NCBI RefSeq assembly: GCF_023516455.1
Contig: NZ_JAMGBA010000002.1
Location: forward strand, 768,501 to 832,500
DNA: 64,000 nt
Direction of reading: 5' to 3'
Origin: Sphingomonas caseinilytica
GTDB lineage: Bacteria; Pseudomonadota; Alphaproteobacteria; Sphingomonadales; Sphingomonadaceae
Positions 49,888 to 59,581 of this stretch are shown here, in pieces (position 1 is the stretch's first letter; the number at the start of each line of letters is the position of its first letter). A program made the translations under genes and the position numbers. Below the pieces are notes generated by a model. It worked only from the letters and a program-made list of their open reading frames with translations. It made no database searches and had not been told where the DNA came from.

Positions 49888-50181
49888 TGCATCGCTCTGC
49901 GCCCGGCCTTGATTGGTCGGCGCATTGGTCCATATTGAGTCTATGGCTGAGCATCATCAGTTGAAGCGTTCAGAGCTCCATCCGGGCAGCAGTACCGCAC
50001 GACTCTAGCGCCCTGGGCGGTCCGCGACGTTGCGGGCGGTGGCGCGCTTAGGGCTACTCCAATGAACCGCGCACATCGCATTTGAGGCGGGTGCGCACTC
50101 TTCATTCAAATTGACGAGCGATGTGCCTTGCGGAGCGCCCAATGCGTCCGCGCGGCCTCGCTCGACGGAGTAGGGTCTTCA
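49888..50181. other. Non-coding gap after ubiG
   Basis: About 290 bases with no convincing gene. No tRNA-like fold or strong hairpin was found. It should hold the ubiG terminator and a promoter for the small genes that follow, but I cannot point to either. Confidence 0.5.
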
Positions 50182-50403
50182 ATGATCAACCAACGTTTCG
50201 TGGTCCAACTGGACCGTCACACGGTCGGCGTCGCAGTCCGCGTCGCGGGCGGATTCATCTTCTACGCGTCGGACGATCAGTTCGACGAAATGGACGGCCG
50301 CATCTTTACCCGGGCGCGCGCCATCGAGCGCCAGCTGAAGAAAGTCGCCAGCAAACAGCGGGATGCCGGCCGCTGGCTTCGGCAAAGCCCGATGCCAGCC
50401 TGA
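50182..50403 (+). CDS. Small protein of unknown function
   Basis: A 73-residue basic protein (RFVVQLDRHTVGVAVRVAGGFIFYASDDQFDEMDGRIFTRARAIERQLKKV...). Strand-like first half, helical basic second half; no family recognised. The ATG was preferred to a longer frame because the extension has no ribosome site. The pattern of charged and hydrophobic residues supports a real, short gene. The next gene starts 45 bases later. Confidence 0.55.
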   Translation: MINQRFVVQLDRHTVGVAVRVAGGFIFYASDDQFDEMDGRIFTRARAIERQLKKVASKQRDAGRWLRQSPMPA

Positions 50404-50447
50404 CGGTGCAAGCACCGAATGTCATTCAATCAAGACGAGTTACCCCC

Positions 50448-50759
50448 ATGGAACATCAAATATTGCATGAGAGTGCCGGCGCACGGCGACTGGACCTGGA
50501 GCGAGCTTCCGAACTGTTGGCGCGCTACCCGGATGTCAGCGGCAAGGAAGCGCGGGAAATCCTGACCATCCTGCGCGACGGCCGCTACCTCGATGTCGGA
50601 ATCATCACCAGCAACCCGCAGCTGAAACCAAGGCTAGATGCCTTTGTCGCCGACCATTGGGACAAGTTCCAGGCCAGGTCGGGCCAGGCCGAGACGATCG
50701 CCGGATTGATCGTCCTGCTGCTGTTCGTCGCCTGGGCGATCTGGGCGTCACTCTTCTAG
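50448..50759 (+). CDS. Small tail-anchored membrane protein
   Basis: 103 residues: a polar helical N-terminus (DLERASELLARYPDVSGKEAREILTILRDGRYLDVGII) and a single C-terminal span (ETIAGLIVLLLFVAWAIWASLF), so it is probably tail-anchored with the N-terminus in the cytoplasm. The Ala/Arg-Glu-Ile segment resembles anti-sigma-factor/antitoxin-like helices only weakly, and I give no function. It lies between the 73-residue gene and the Rnk-like gene. Confidence 0.65.
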   Translation: MEHQILHESAGARRLDLERASELLARYPDVSGKEAREILTILRDGRYLDVGIITSNPQLKPRLDAFVADHWDKFQARSGQAETIAGLIVLLLFVAWAIWASLF

Positions 50760-50796
50760 CGCACCACCAATCAACTCAATGGAGCAGGAAATTCCC

Positions 50797-51237
50797 ATGG
50801 AACTTAATCATGCAGGCGAAGCCCGCCCGTCACCCAGCCAATTGGCCGAAGTCCGTCCGCCGATTCACCTCCTTGCATCGGAATCCGATCTTATCGCCGA
50901 TCTGGCGCTCAGCGCGGAGCACCGCCACCCGGTGGTCGCTGCCATGCTGCTCGAAGAGATTGAGCGAGCCGAGCTGCACGAAGCGACCGAGATGCCCGGC
51001 GGCCATGTCCGCCTCGGCAGTTTCGTCAGCTTCCTGGACGAGAGATCGGGGCAAGGCCGCGACGTCCAGCTCGTTCTGCCGGTTGACGCGAACATCGCCG
51101 AAGGTCGCGTGTCCATACTCACGCCGATCGGCGCGGCCCTTTACGGCCTTGCCGAAGGCGCAAGCATCAACTGGCCCGACCTTGATGGCAATGAGCGAAT
51201 GATCAGGATCCTGCGAGTGCGGCAAATCGCCGAATAA
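50797..51237 (+). CDS. Rnk / GreA-C-terminal-domain-like protein
   Basis: A 146-residue protein. The second half (GGHVRLGSFVSFLDERSGQGRDVQLVLPVDANIAEGRVSILTPIGAALYGLAEGASINW) matches the FKBP-like C-terminal domain of GreA and Rnk, and the first half is helical but lacks the acidic coiled-coil tip of Gre factors. Rnk-type proteins bind RNA polymerase and compete with Gre factors. The second ATG is used, since GGAG/GGAA lies in front of it. Confidence 0.82.
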   Translation: MELNHAGEARPSPSQLAEVRPPIHLLASESDLIADLALSAEHRHPVVAAMLLEEIERAELHEATEMPGGHVRLGSFVSFLDERSGQGRDVQLVLPVDANIAEGRVSILTPIGAALYGLAEGASINWPDLDGNERMIRILRVRQIAE

Positions 51238-51245
51238 GGCGCATT

Positions 51246-51345
51246 TGGCGCTTTTCCCACGGCTGGAAACGATAGCGGCCATTGCCAGGCGGGCCTGAAC
51301 GACTGGCCGGAGGGGCTCCTGGTCCTGAAAATGCCCGACGCTGGG
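51246..51345 (-). pseudogene. Remnant of the 3' end of a J-like protein gene
   Basis: On the minus strand this stretch encodes SGQSF, then after a 2-base loss, NGRYRFQPWEKR, closely matching the C-terminus of the J-like protein at 57027-58073 (SGQSFQASPVNGRYRFRRWDKR). At DNA level 29 of the first 33 bases match, including 16 in a row (ggaaacgatagcggcc). The stop codon is not kept. No upstream part of the gene is recognisable here. Confidence 0.75.
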
Positions 51346-51472
51346 CCCGCAATTAAGCGACGATCCGAACCCCAATTATCTGGAGGCTGCGAAGCAGGCG
51401 TGCTGATTCAACAAATCCAATGAACCACGAGAACTGCTACTGAGATCGGCAAATCAAAGCCCAGCAACTCCG

Positions 51473-53338
51473 TCATGCGTCATTCACCACGTCCCTGGTG
51501 TATGGCAGCGCCGTAGACAACTGCCTCAGCCGCACAAAAGCTGGATTTTCCTGCATAGAACGCACTGCGTTGACGATCCTCTCCTTCCCGTGAATTTCAC
51601 GAAGTTTGGCGGCACCGTTTTGCATCAGAGCTATGCGCTTTTCGTTCTCAAAGCTCTGCGACTTTTCGTGGAAGACAAAAGTATGAAGTGCGACTGCGAG
51701 AAGAAATCCGGCGTTTGAGGCTCGCAGGCAAAAATCATTCTCCTCGCCATAACCGAAAGGAAAGGCCTGTTCGTCAAACTTTCCAATGGATTCCCGAACC
51801 TCGCGCCGGATGGCGAAGCAGAAGCCGTGGACCAAGGGGACTAGGGTAAACGCAGGCTCCGTAGCCTGCTCCTCGCACCACTGATCCATCTGAGCCAGGC
51901 CATAGCCTTCAGGGAACGGATTGATCGCTGTGTTGCCGGCATGGCTACGGTGGTCTGGAACGGACTGATGGCTGGCTGCATTCGAGATCGGGCCAACGAT
52001 TCCGATTCCGGGAACGGCATCGAAAGCATCGAACAGCTTTTCGATCCAGTTCGGAGCTACTTCGGTGTCGCTGTTAAGCAGGACCAGCGCTTCGCCATCG
52101 CTTGCTCCCATTCCAACATTTGCCGCTTTGGTATAGCCAAGTGCGGTAACATGTTCGATCAACTGGCAGTTTTCGTTTTCTCGAGCAAATTCATGGAGCC
52201 AGTCGCTTGTTTCTGAGCCTGATCCGTCGTTGACGATGATAATGCGGTGGCATGTTGCGTTGCGAGTTGCTGCCACGGACGTGAGGCACCGTTTTACACA
52301 GTCCAAAGCGTTGTGAACGCAAACTACTATGTCCATGCGACGCCCGGCTTGCGCAGCGATCCGGCTTTCCTTCACCAACCTGAATTGGGCTGGAGCACGG
52401 TCCACGTCCCGCGCGTCCGGGCAGATCGGATCTTGGAAGGGCTCATGTGGAACCAGCACGAGCTTAGGATGATTGCGCACGCTTGTGCCAAGCTCGGTTA
52501 TGCGGTGCCATTCGGCCCCGCTTTGCTCGATCACAAAAGGCAGTGAGAGCTGGTCGCGGCGGGATCCTCGCTCGATTTCTCCCCACCAACGGCTAAGCAA
52601 GCCAGGCAGCTGTGGGTGATCGAGGCGGTACATCATGAAACCGCTCTCAATTAGAAATTGAGATTCGAAGCCCTGCCTGCGGTAGCGGTCGAGCTGGCGA
52701 TCGATCAGTTCAGGCTCATCCTTGGCGCGCTTAGTGCATGCTTCTCCCTCATCGTAGATCGAACTGCGCAATGGATGCGGTATTGCGCCTATCGGGCAGC
52801 CCGACTGGATGAAGGTCTCGATCTCCTCGCCCAAATCACCACGGATCACCATGTTGCCGTCGACCCAGATCACAACCTTGTAGTCAGGCGCGAAGGAGTG
52901 CGGATGCGTCTTAATGAAGCGAGCCATTCGCGTGGGATCGACATTGAAGTATGGAAACGGTCTGACGTCGTGCAACGGGTGGGATTGGAGCACGTCCGAA
53001 AACAGCAGATAATCTGCGTTAGGCAGCAGATGCTCATGCCATTTCGGCGTGTCGTAGCGCCCGGCGATCGCGGTGATGAACCCGATCTCGGCTTGTTCGT
53101 CCGAACGGATCCGTCGGTAGCGAGAAACGACTGCACTGGTCGCGGCTGGATGCAGGACTGGGTATCGAGCCCCTTTGCTGTATGAACTGAAATTGGGATC
53201 AGCAGGGTCTTCCCACAATGCGTACCGGGTCCCGGGGTTGGGGCTTTCGGACGGTAGGGCAGGGCGCAGTCGTCGTCCTAGCCAGCGGTGAAACTCCGCA
53301 TCCGCCATGCCCAACCTTGCAGCTAGCGCAGAGAGCAT
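51473..53338 (-). CDS. Two-domain glycosyltransferase (DUF616-like + GT2)
   Basis: A 621-residue protein. Residues 80-300 resemble DUF616 glycosyltransferases (FITAIAGRYDTPKWHEHLLPNADYLLFSD, VIWVDGNMVIRGDL, then SGFMMYRLDHP), and residues 335-570 are a GT2 fold (MDIVVCVHNALDCVKRCL, IIIVNDGSGS, LLNSDTEVAPNW as the DxD region, EENDFCLRASNAGF). Likely builds a surface polysaccharide from nucleotide sugars. An ATG ten codons in is an alternative start; the chosen one overlaps the upstream gene by 16 bases. Confidence 0.85.
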   Translation of the reverse strand: MLSALAARLGMADAEFHRWLGRRLRPALPSESPNPGTRYALWEDPADPNFSSYSKGARYPVLHPAATSAVVSRYRRIRSDEQAEIGFITAIAGRYDTPKWHEHLLPNADYLLFSDVLQSHPLHDVRPFPYFNVDPTRMARFIKTHPHSFAPDYKVVIWVDGNMVIRGDLGEEIETFIQSGCPIGAIPHPLRSSIYDEGEACTKRAKDEPELIDRQLDRYRRQGFESQFLIESGFMMYRLDHPQLPGLLSRWWGEIERGSRRDQLSLPFVIEQSGAEWHRITELGTSVRNHPKLVLVPHEPFQDPICPDARDVDRAPAQFRLVKESRIAAQAGRRMDIVVCVHNALDCVKRCLTSVAATRNATCHRIIIVNDGSGSETSDWLHEFARENENCQLIEHVTALGYTKAANVGMGASDGEALVLLNSDTEVAPNWIEKLFDAFDAVPGIGIVGPISNAASHQSVPDHRSHAGNTAINPFPEGYGLAQMDQWCEEQATEPAFTLVPLVHGFCFAIRREVRESIGKFDEQAFPFGYGEENDFCLRASNAGFLLAVALHTFVFHEKSQSFENEKRIALMQNGAAKLREIHGKERIVNAVRSMQENPAFVRLRQLSTALPYTRDVVNDA

Positions 53339-55410
53339 CGATCAGCGCCCTCATCCAGCGTCCGGCCTTCGGCAAGCCCATGTGTCAGGAAATGGATTAG
53401 CGGATCGACGCCAGAAGCCGCAACGTCCGGATGGAGTGCGAGATAACTTTCGGGATCGAAAATTCCAGATTCAGTTAGAATGCGGCAAAATTGCTGCCAT
53501 CGTTTCATGGAAGAGCTTGGAATATTTGCAAGGAACTTTGATCGACTGGACGATTCTGGAAAAGAAACTCTCCTTTTCGACATTTCATCCAATATTCTCG
53601 AGGAGACAGCTACATTAACATCATTCAACTTGAGCTGCCTATCGGCCAACATCAGCTGCCGCTCATAAGTAGCAGCTTCTTCACTTACAGCCTTATGTCG
53701 AACACGTAAGTTAATTAACTTGTTCTTGACGGCTTTCCTTTCCGCTTGTTCATTTCGCCAATCCTGCAATTTCGTATCGTATTGCTGACGGATCTCGACG
53801 ATCTCAGTGCGTGCCGCACTGAGCTTGAGCTCCTGCTCGCGAATGCGCTTTTCGAAAACCTTGCGATCAGCGGCAAGTTTTGTGCACTTCTGCTCTTCGT
53901 TGCGAAGGAGATTACCAAGTGCAACTAAGTCGTTCAGTGATGTCAGAAGCTCATCGCTGTTTCGCGCCAACTGCGCGTTGAGCGACCCTTCATTTGAAAC
54001 AGCAGCTTCGACTTGCGCCTTCAACGCGGCAACTTCGTTTTTGAGCTCGTCGCGTTCGGCATAGATATCGTCGGTCTCGGCTCTTTTTTGCTCGAGCTCG
54101 CTAGCAAGCACTGAAACTCGGGATTCAAGTTCAGCTTTTGCGCTTCGGGCTTGTTCCACGGCGGCAGCAGCATCAGCCTCGCTTTTCTGCGCCCTTTCGA
54201 AACGCCCTTCGGCTTCGCTGATCTGCTTGTCCGAATGCTCACGAAGTGACCCCAGCTCATTTTTCAGTTGGGCGATTTCAGCTTCGAACTTGGCCTTCGC
54301 CAGTTTCGTAAGCGAAGCGTCCCCTTCGCCCTTTGCAAATTGCGCCAGAGCTGCGCGCAAGCCCTCCGTGTCCCCAAGCAGGTCGTAACTCAGTTCTGCC
54401 AAGGCAATCTGCAAACGGTCGATATCGTCGCCTTGCGGGGAGGTCGCTTCACCGATCTCGGGTATTCCCGGCCCTTCAACTGACGCGAGCGCCGCTCCGG
54501 GCGCGCCAGCCCCGTCAATACGTGCCTTGTGGCGAACTATTGAGCTTTCCAGGCCATTTAGTTGTTCTTGAATGTGATCAAATACAACAAAAAGAGGACG
54601 TGCCCGCCCACTGAAGGAGGAGAACTCCACGTCGATTTCATCCAAACGCTGATGATCGCCGGGCCGTTCACCGGTGCTTGCCCAATCCGTAAAGATCTCG
54701 TGTGCTTCTGCCACAAGCGGATGCAGGTCCCCGGCAGATGCTAATTTGCTCGCCCGATTGCGGTAAAGTGCTTGATCAACAAATGAATCAACCGTGTTTG
54801 CTACACAATCGTTCAGACGGGGAAACTTGGCACCGATGCGCTTCTCCGCACGCCGCAACGTGCCGCGCCAGTCATGTACAAAATCAGCGTAGCGAAAAAG
54901 AAATCTACGATCCTTGCGCGTGCCAAGTTCAGCATCCAACATGTAACGCAGCCAGAGATATTGTGCCTGCGCAGGATCAATCTTATTACGCGCGCCTAAG
55001 GACGCTGCGACTTCCGCAGGGTGACGGAGCGGCAGGAATACAGTCGTAGAAAATCCGCTTACTTTTAGAATCTCTTGCCAGACTGCAGTCAGGCGACACA
55101 ACCTAGGATCCTTGAGCACAATCATCGGCGCATTACCGAAAACTTCGTTGAGGATCGTGACGCCTTCCTCGACAAAGCCATTGAAATAGGGCGTGCCGTG
55201 CCAGTTCCGATTTAGAGGCTGCCAGTCACGCCAATTGCTGCCCGAAAATTCAAGCATCCTGTCGTTGAAACGAGCAATCGGCCTCGCTTCCCAGTGGCCC
55301 TTGAGATTCGCCTGGTCCGCACCGATTAGTTGAGCTGGAGCTGTGTATCCGAGATGGCCCAGCACGCCAGCGGTGCAACTTGTACCGCTCCGGTGCATTC
55401 CTGCAACCAA
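53323..55410 (-). CDS. Sulfotransferase-like protein with long coiled coil
   Basis: A 695-residue protein. The N-terminus starts directly with a PAPS P-loop (GMHRSGTS) and has a 3'-phosphate site (FLPLRHPAEVAASL near residue 130), as in the sulfotransferase family. Residues 370-620 are a coiled coil, and the last 45 form a short module seen in sugar-processing proteins (DPESYLALHPDVAASGVDPLIHFLTHGLAEGR). Likely attaches sulfate to a glycan. The start is TTG; the frame is open upstream with no better start codon, so a few residues may be missing. AT-rich. Confidence 0.82.
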   Translation of the reverse strand: MVAGMHRSGTSCTAGVLGHLGYTAPAQLIGADQANLKGHWEARPIARFNDRMLEFSGSNWRDWQPLNRNWHGTPYFNGFVEEGVTILNEVFGNAPMIVLKDPRLCRLTAVWQEILKVSGFSTTVFLPLRHPAEVAASLGARNKIDPAQAQYLWLRYMLDAELGTRKDRRFLFRYADFVHDWRGTLRRAEKRIGAKFPRLNDCVANTVDSFVDQALYRNRASKLASAGDLHPLVAEAHEIFTDWASTGERPGDHQRLDEIDVEFSSFSGRARPLFVVFDHIQEQLNGLESSIVRHKARIDGAGAPGAALASVEGPGIPEIGEATSPQGDDIDRLQIALAELSYDLLGDTEGLRAALAQFAKGEGDASLTKLAKAKFEAEIAQLKNELGSLREHSDKQISEAEGRFERAQKSEADAAAAVEQARSAKAELESRVSVLASELEQKRAETDDIYAERDELKNEVAALKAQVEAAVSNEGSLNAQLARNSDELLTSLNDLVALGNLLRNEEQKCTKLAADRKVFEKRIREQELKLSAARTEIVEIRQQYDTKLQDWRNEQAERKAVKNKLINLRVRHKAVSEEAATYERQLMLADRQLKLNDVNVAVSSRILDEMSKRRVSFPESSSRSKFLANIPSSSMKRWQQFCRILTESGIFDPESYLALHPDVAASGVDPLIHFLTHGLAEGRTLDEGADRCSLR

Positions 55411-55680
55411 CGCGCAAGAACGCTTTAACGTGTCATTCTGGTTGGTGGAAATGACGCATTCCTTACAGGCGCACGTGTGGTGCCATTACATTCGGCTCCA
55501 AACGGACGCAGTTCGAGGGGGGATAGAATCCGATTCTTATGCCATATTTGGCGGCGCTCTTTTAATGTTGCAAGCTACAAAAACAATTGTTGATTTTGCA
55601 GTCTTTACGCCCCATGGAGCGTGCGCCGGTGGTGGACGTGAAGTCATTCCGGAATTCCAATGAACATCACGGTGTAGTAA
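55411..55680. other. AT-rich divergent intergenic region
   Basis: Separates the sulfotransferase-like gene (-) from the nucleotide-sugar dehydrogenase gene (+), so both promoters should be here. The 55555-55610 part is the most AT-rich in the window (ttaatgttgc, acaaaaacaattgttgattt). I see no protein-coding gene and cannot fix promoter hexamers. Confidence 0.5.
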
Positions 55681-57012
55681 ATGTTTGCGTCAGCAGTGCA
55701 GTCGAATTTCTCTGAAGTATTTACCGCAAAGCTAGAACAGAATCTTCTTAGAGTTGGAATTGTCGGCCTTGGCTACGTCGGCATACCATTAATGCTGCGC
55801 TTTCACGAGCTTGGGTTTTCTCTCGTCGGAATCGATTCAGACGAAGAACGAGTGAGTCACTTGAGCGCAGGTAAGTCGCCTATCAGACATATCGCTGAGC
55901 GCGATGTAGAAGCTCTGTCTAATGCTTCAACTGTAAAGATCACATCTGATTTTTCGGCCGTTGAAGACGTTGATGCAATTATCTTCTGTGTCCCGACGCC
56001 GCTGAGTCTTCAGCACGAGCCCGATATGTCGTTCGTTCGCTCTGCCGCCGAGAAAGTCAGACCGCATCTTCGAGCAGGTCAACTATTGGCGTTAGAGTCG
56101 ACCGTGTATCCTGGGGCGACGGAGGAAGTTTTCCTCGGCATGCTGCAAGATCGAGGCTTTACCGTGGGCCAAGACATCTTTCTGGCCTATTCGCCAGAAC
56201 GCGAAGACCCAGGCAACGCACTCTACTCAGCGCACAATACTCCTAAAGTATGCGGAGGACATACTCATACCTGTGGCAAACTGGCCTGTCTGATGTACTC
56301 CAAGGTCACTCATAAAGTAGTGCCCGTGTCGAGCATGAAGGCGGCTGAATTGACCAAACTTTTGGAAAACATTCATCGTTCAGTAAACATCGGACTTGTG
56401 AATGAAATGAAGGTCATCGCGGATCGGATGCATATCGACATTCATGAAGTGATAAAGGCAGCCGCTACGAAACCTTTTGGTTTTACAGCCTTCTATCCTG
56501 GGCCGGGTCTGGGCGGTCATTGCATACCCATCGATCCATTCTACCTTACGTGGAAGGCGCGTGAGTTTGGTGTCCACACGCGCTTTATTGAGCTTGCTGG
56601 TCAAATAAATTCATCAATGCCTGAATATGTTATTTCGAAGATAATTGGTGGACTTAACGGCCATGGCAAGGCGGTAAGCCAAAGTAATGTTATGGTACTC
56701 GGACTTTCGTACAAGAAAAATATTGATGATGTCAGAGAGTCTCCTGCGATACCCATTATCGAGAAGCTGAAAGACCTTGGCGCTAACGTATGCTTTTCTG
56801 ACAGCTACGTTACCGATATGCATGGTCACTATCTGCCGGACGGGATTGAAAACGTGGAATGCACCGACGAAACGGTGTCCAATCAAGACTGCGTAGTCGT
56901 TGTGACAGACCACGACTATTTCGATTATCCGTCGATTGCCAAGAGTGCTCGCCTAATCATCGATACCCGTGGCCGCTACGCTCGCGCAAATCCAAAGGTG
57001 GTGTCTGCTTAA
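55681..57012 (+). CDS. Nucleotide-sugar dehydrogenase (UDP-GlcNAc 6-dehydrogenase-like)
   Basis: A 443-residue enzyme of the UDP-glucose/UDP-GlcNAc/UDP-ManNAc dehydrogenase family. NAD motif GLGYVG at residues 29-34, SPEREDPGN (as in WbpA-type UDP-GlcNAc 6-dehydrogenases), catalytic Cys 281 in GPGLGGHCIPIDPFYL, and the C-terminal SYKKNIDDVRESP. It oxidises a UDP-sugar to the uronic acid for capsule or O-antigen. AT-rich codon use sets it apart from core genes. Its stop is 14 bases from the J-like gene stop. Confidence 0.93.
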   Translation: MFASAVQSNFSEVFTAKLEQNLLRVGIVGLGYVGIPLMLRFHELGFSLVGIDSDEERVSHLSAGKSPIRHIAERDVEALSNASTVKITSDFSAVEDVDAIIFCVPTPLSLQHEPDMSFVRSAAEKVRPHLRAGQLLALESTVYPGATEEVFLGMLQDRGFTVGQDIFLAYSPEREDPGNALYSAHNTPKVCGGHTHTCGKLACLMYSKVTHKVVPVSSMKAAELTKLLENIHRSVNIGLVNEMKVIADRMHIDIHEVIKAAATKPFGFTAFYPGPGLGGHCIPIDPFYLTWKAREFGVHTRFIELAGQINSSMPEYVISKIIGGLNGHGKAVSQSNVMVLGLSYKKNIDDVRESPAIPIIEKLKDLGANVCFSDSYVTDMHGHYLPDGIENVECTDETVSNQDCVVVVTDHDYFDYPSIAKSARLIIDTRGRYARANPKVVSA

Positions 57013-57026
57013 TTCAAGGAGCAACG

Positions 57027-58073
57027 TTAGCGCTTGTCCCAACGCCGGAAACGATAGCGGCCGTTGACCGGGCTGGCCTGGAAGGACTGGCCCGACGTGC
57101 AGTTTACCTTGAAAGTGCCGGGCGAGCCGCCCTCCACCGATGCGGTCGAGGAAACCGCTCCGCATGCATAGCCGATCCTGTCGATCGTTCGGGCAATCGT
57201 CCTGTTGGGAAGCGGCATGGCTGCGGCCACCGCCTCACTCGCCGGCGTCTCTACTTCCGCCTGAGTGACCAGGTCGGCATCTGCCGCGATTTGTTCAGGC
57301 TGTTGCTCCACAGCGATGGACTGCGGAGCGGCTGCCATTGGTTCTACCGGCGGCGGAATTGCGGCCTTGGGTTTGGGTCGAGCAACCCTTTCAATCGGCG
57401 CGGCGACCTGCACTGGCACGGGCTCCGCTTGTTCTGCCGTGAATGCCAATGCCGGTTTCGCAGGCGACAGCGAAACCGTGGCTTTGCCCTCGGTCTCCTG
57501 CGGTTCGTCGATTGAACGCGTCGACCACCAGCCTGCCGCGCCGCCCGCCATGCAAGCGGCCCCAATGATGGCGCCCAGGACGATTCCGGTCCGCTTCAAA
57601 TCCAGCGGACGCGCTTCCACCCCTAGATAATCCTCCACGGACGGGCTCGGCGTTAGCGCTTGGCTGAAGCGGGGTTCCGATTGAGCATGCAATTCAGCCC
57701 CCGGTCCAAGCGCCAGCGCCGGCTTCGGTGGCGGCGACACGGAGTGAGTGGTGCTCGAAGGGGCTTTTGCTGGCACTTCAGCGTTGGCGGAACCCATGGA
57801 CAGCGGCTGAGCCGAAACAGGACGTGCTCCGATTGATCGATTCAACGGGATCGCTTCCCGCTGACCGCGAAGGGTCGCGTCATAAGCGCGGCGGCTGGCG
57901 GGATCGCGCAGCGTTTCATAGGCCATGCAAAGCTCGGTGAGGCCGCCAAAGGCATGCGGCCGGAATACGCTGCCTTCCCTGGCGAATGCACGGTCGATCT
58001 CATCGCCCGCCGCGCCCGGCGATACTCCCAGCACCTGATAATAGTTGAGCCGCGCACTTACGAAGTCAGACAA
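57027..58073 (-). CDS. J-domain-like membrane protein lacking HPD
   Basis: A 348-residue protein. Residues 8-68 resemble a J domain (NYYQVLGVSPGAAGDEIDRAFAREG...YETLRDPASRRAYDATL), but the HPD tripeptide needed to stimulate DnaK is R38-P39-H40. A Pro/Ala-rich linker, one span (161-183) and a periplasmic part follow, ending with a conserved 60-residue tail (IGYACGAVSSTAS...SGQSFQASPVNGRYRFRRW) with two Cys. A broken copy of this tail's code is at 51246-51345. Next to mreB; function unknown. Confidence 0.8.
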   Translation of the reverse strand: MSDFVSARLNYYQVLGVSPGAAGDEIDRAFAREGSVFRPHAFGGLTELCMAYETLRDPASRRAYDATLRGQREAIPLNRSIGARPVSAQPLSMGSANAEVPAKAPSSTTHSVSPPPKPALALGPGAELHAQSEPRFSQALTPSPSVEDYLGVEARPLDLKRTGIVLGAIIGAACMAGGAAGWWSTRSIDEPQETEGKATVSLSPAKPALAFTAEQAEPVPVQVAAPIERVARPKPKAAIPPPVEPMAAAPQSIAVEQQPEQIAADADLVTQAEVETPASEAVAAAMPLPNRTIARTIDRIGYACGAVSSTASVEGGSPGTFKVNCTSGQSFQASPVNGRYRFRRWDKR

Positions 58074-58112
58074 TACACAACCTCCGTCCAGATATGCGCG
58101 GCGCTACCGGGC

Positions 58113-59581
<1,469 letters not shown>

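Larger units (their letters stand above)
51246..57029. mobile_element. Putative surface-glycan genomic island
   Basis: The block between the gene remnant on the left and the intact J-like gene on the right holds three glycan genes, is AT-richer than the flanks (most clearly 53.4-57.0 kb), and is bounded by direct repeats of a gene 3' end. That fits insertion into this 3' end. No integrase, transposase or terminal inverted repeat was found, so the mechanism is inferred and the exact ends are approximate. Confidence 0.55.

Noticed and set aside
51246-57029. Prophage or transposon
   Set aside because: No integrase, transposase, phage structural gene or terminal inverted repeat was found; only the direct repeat of a gene end supports mobility.
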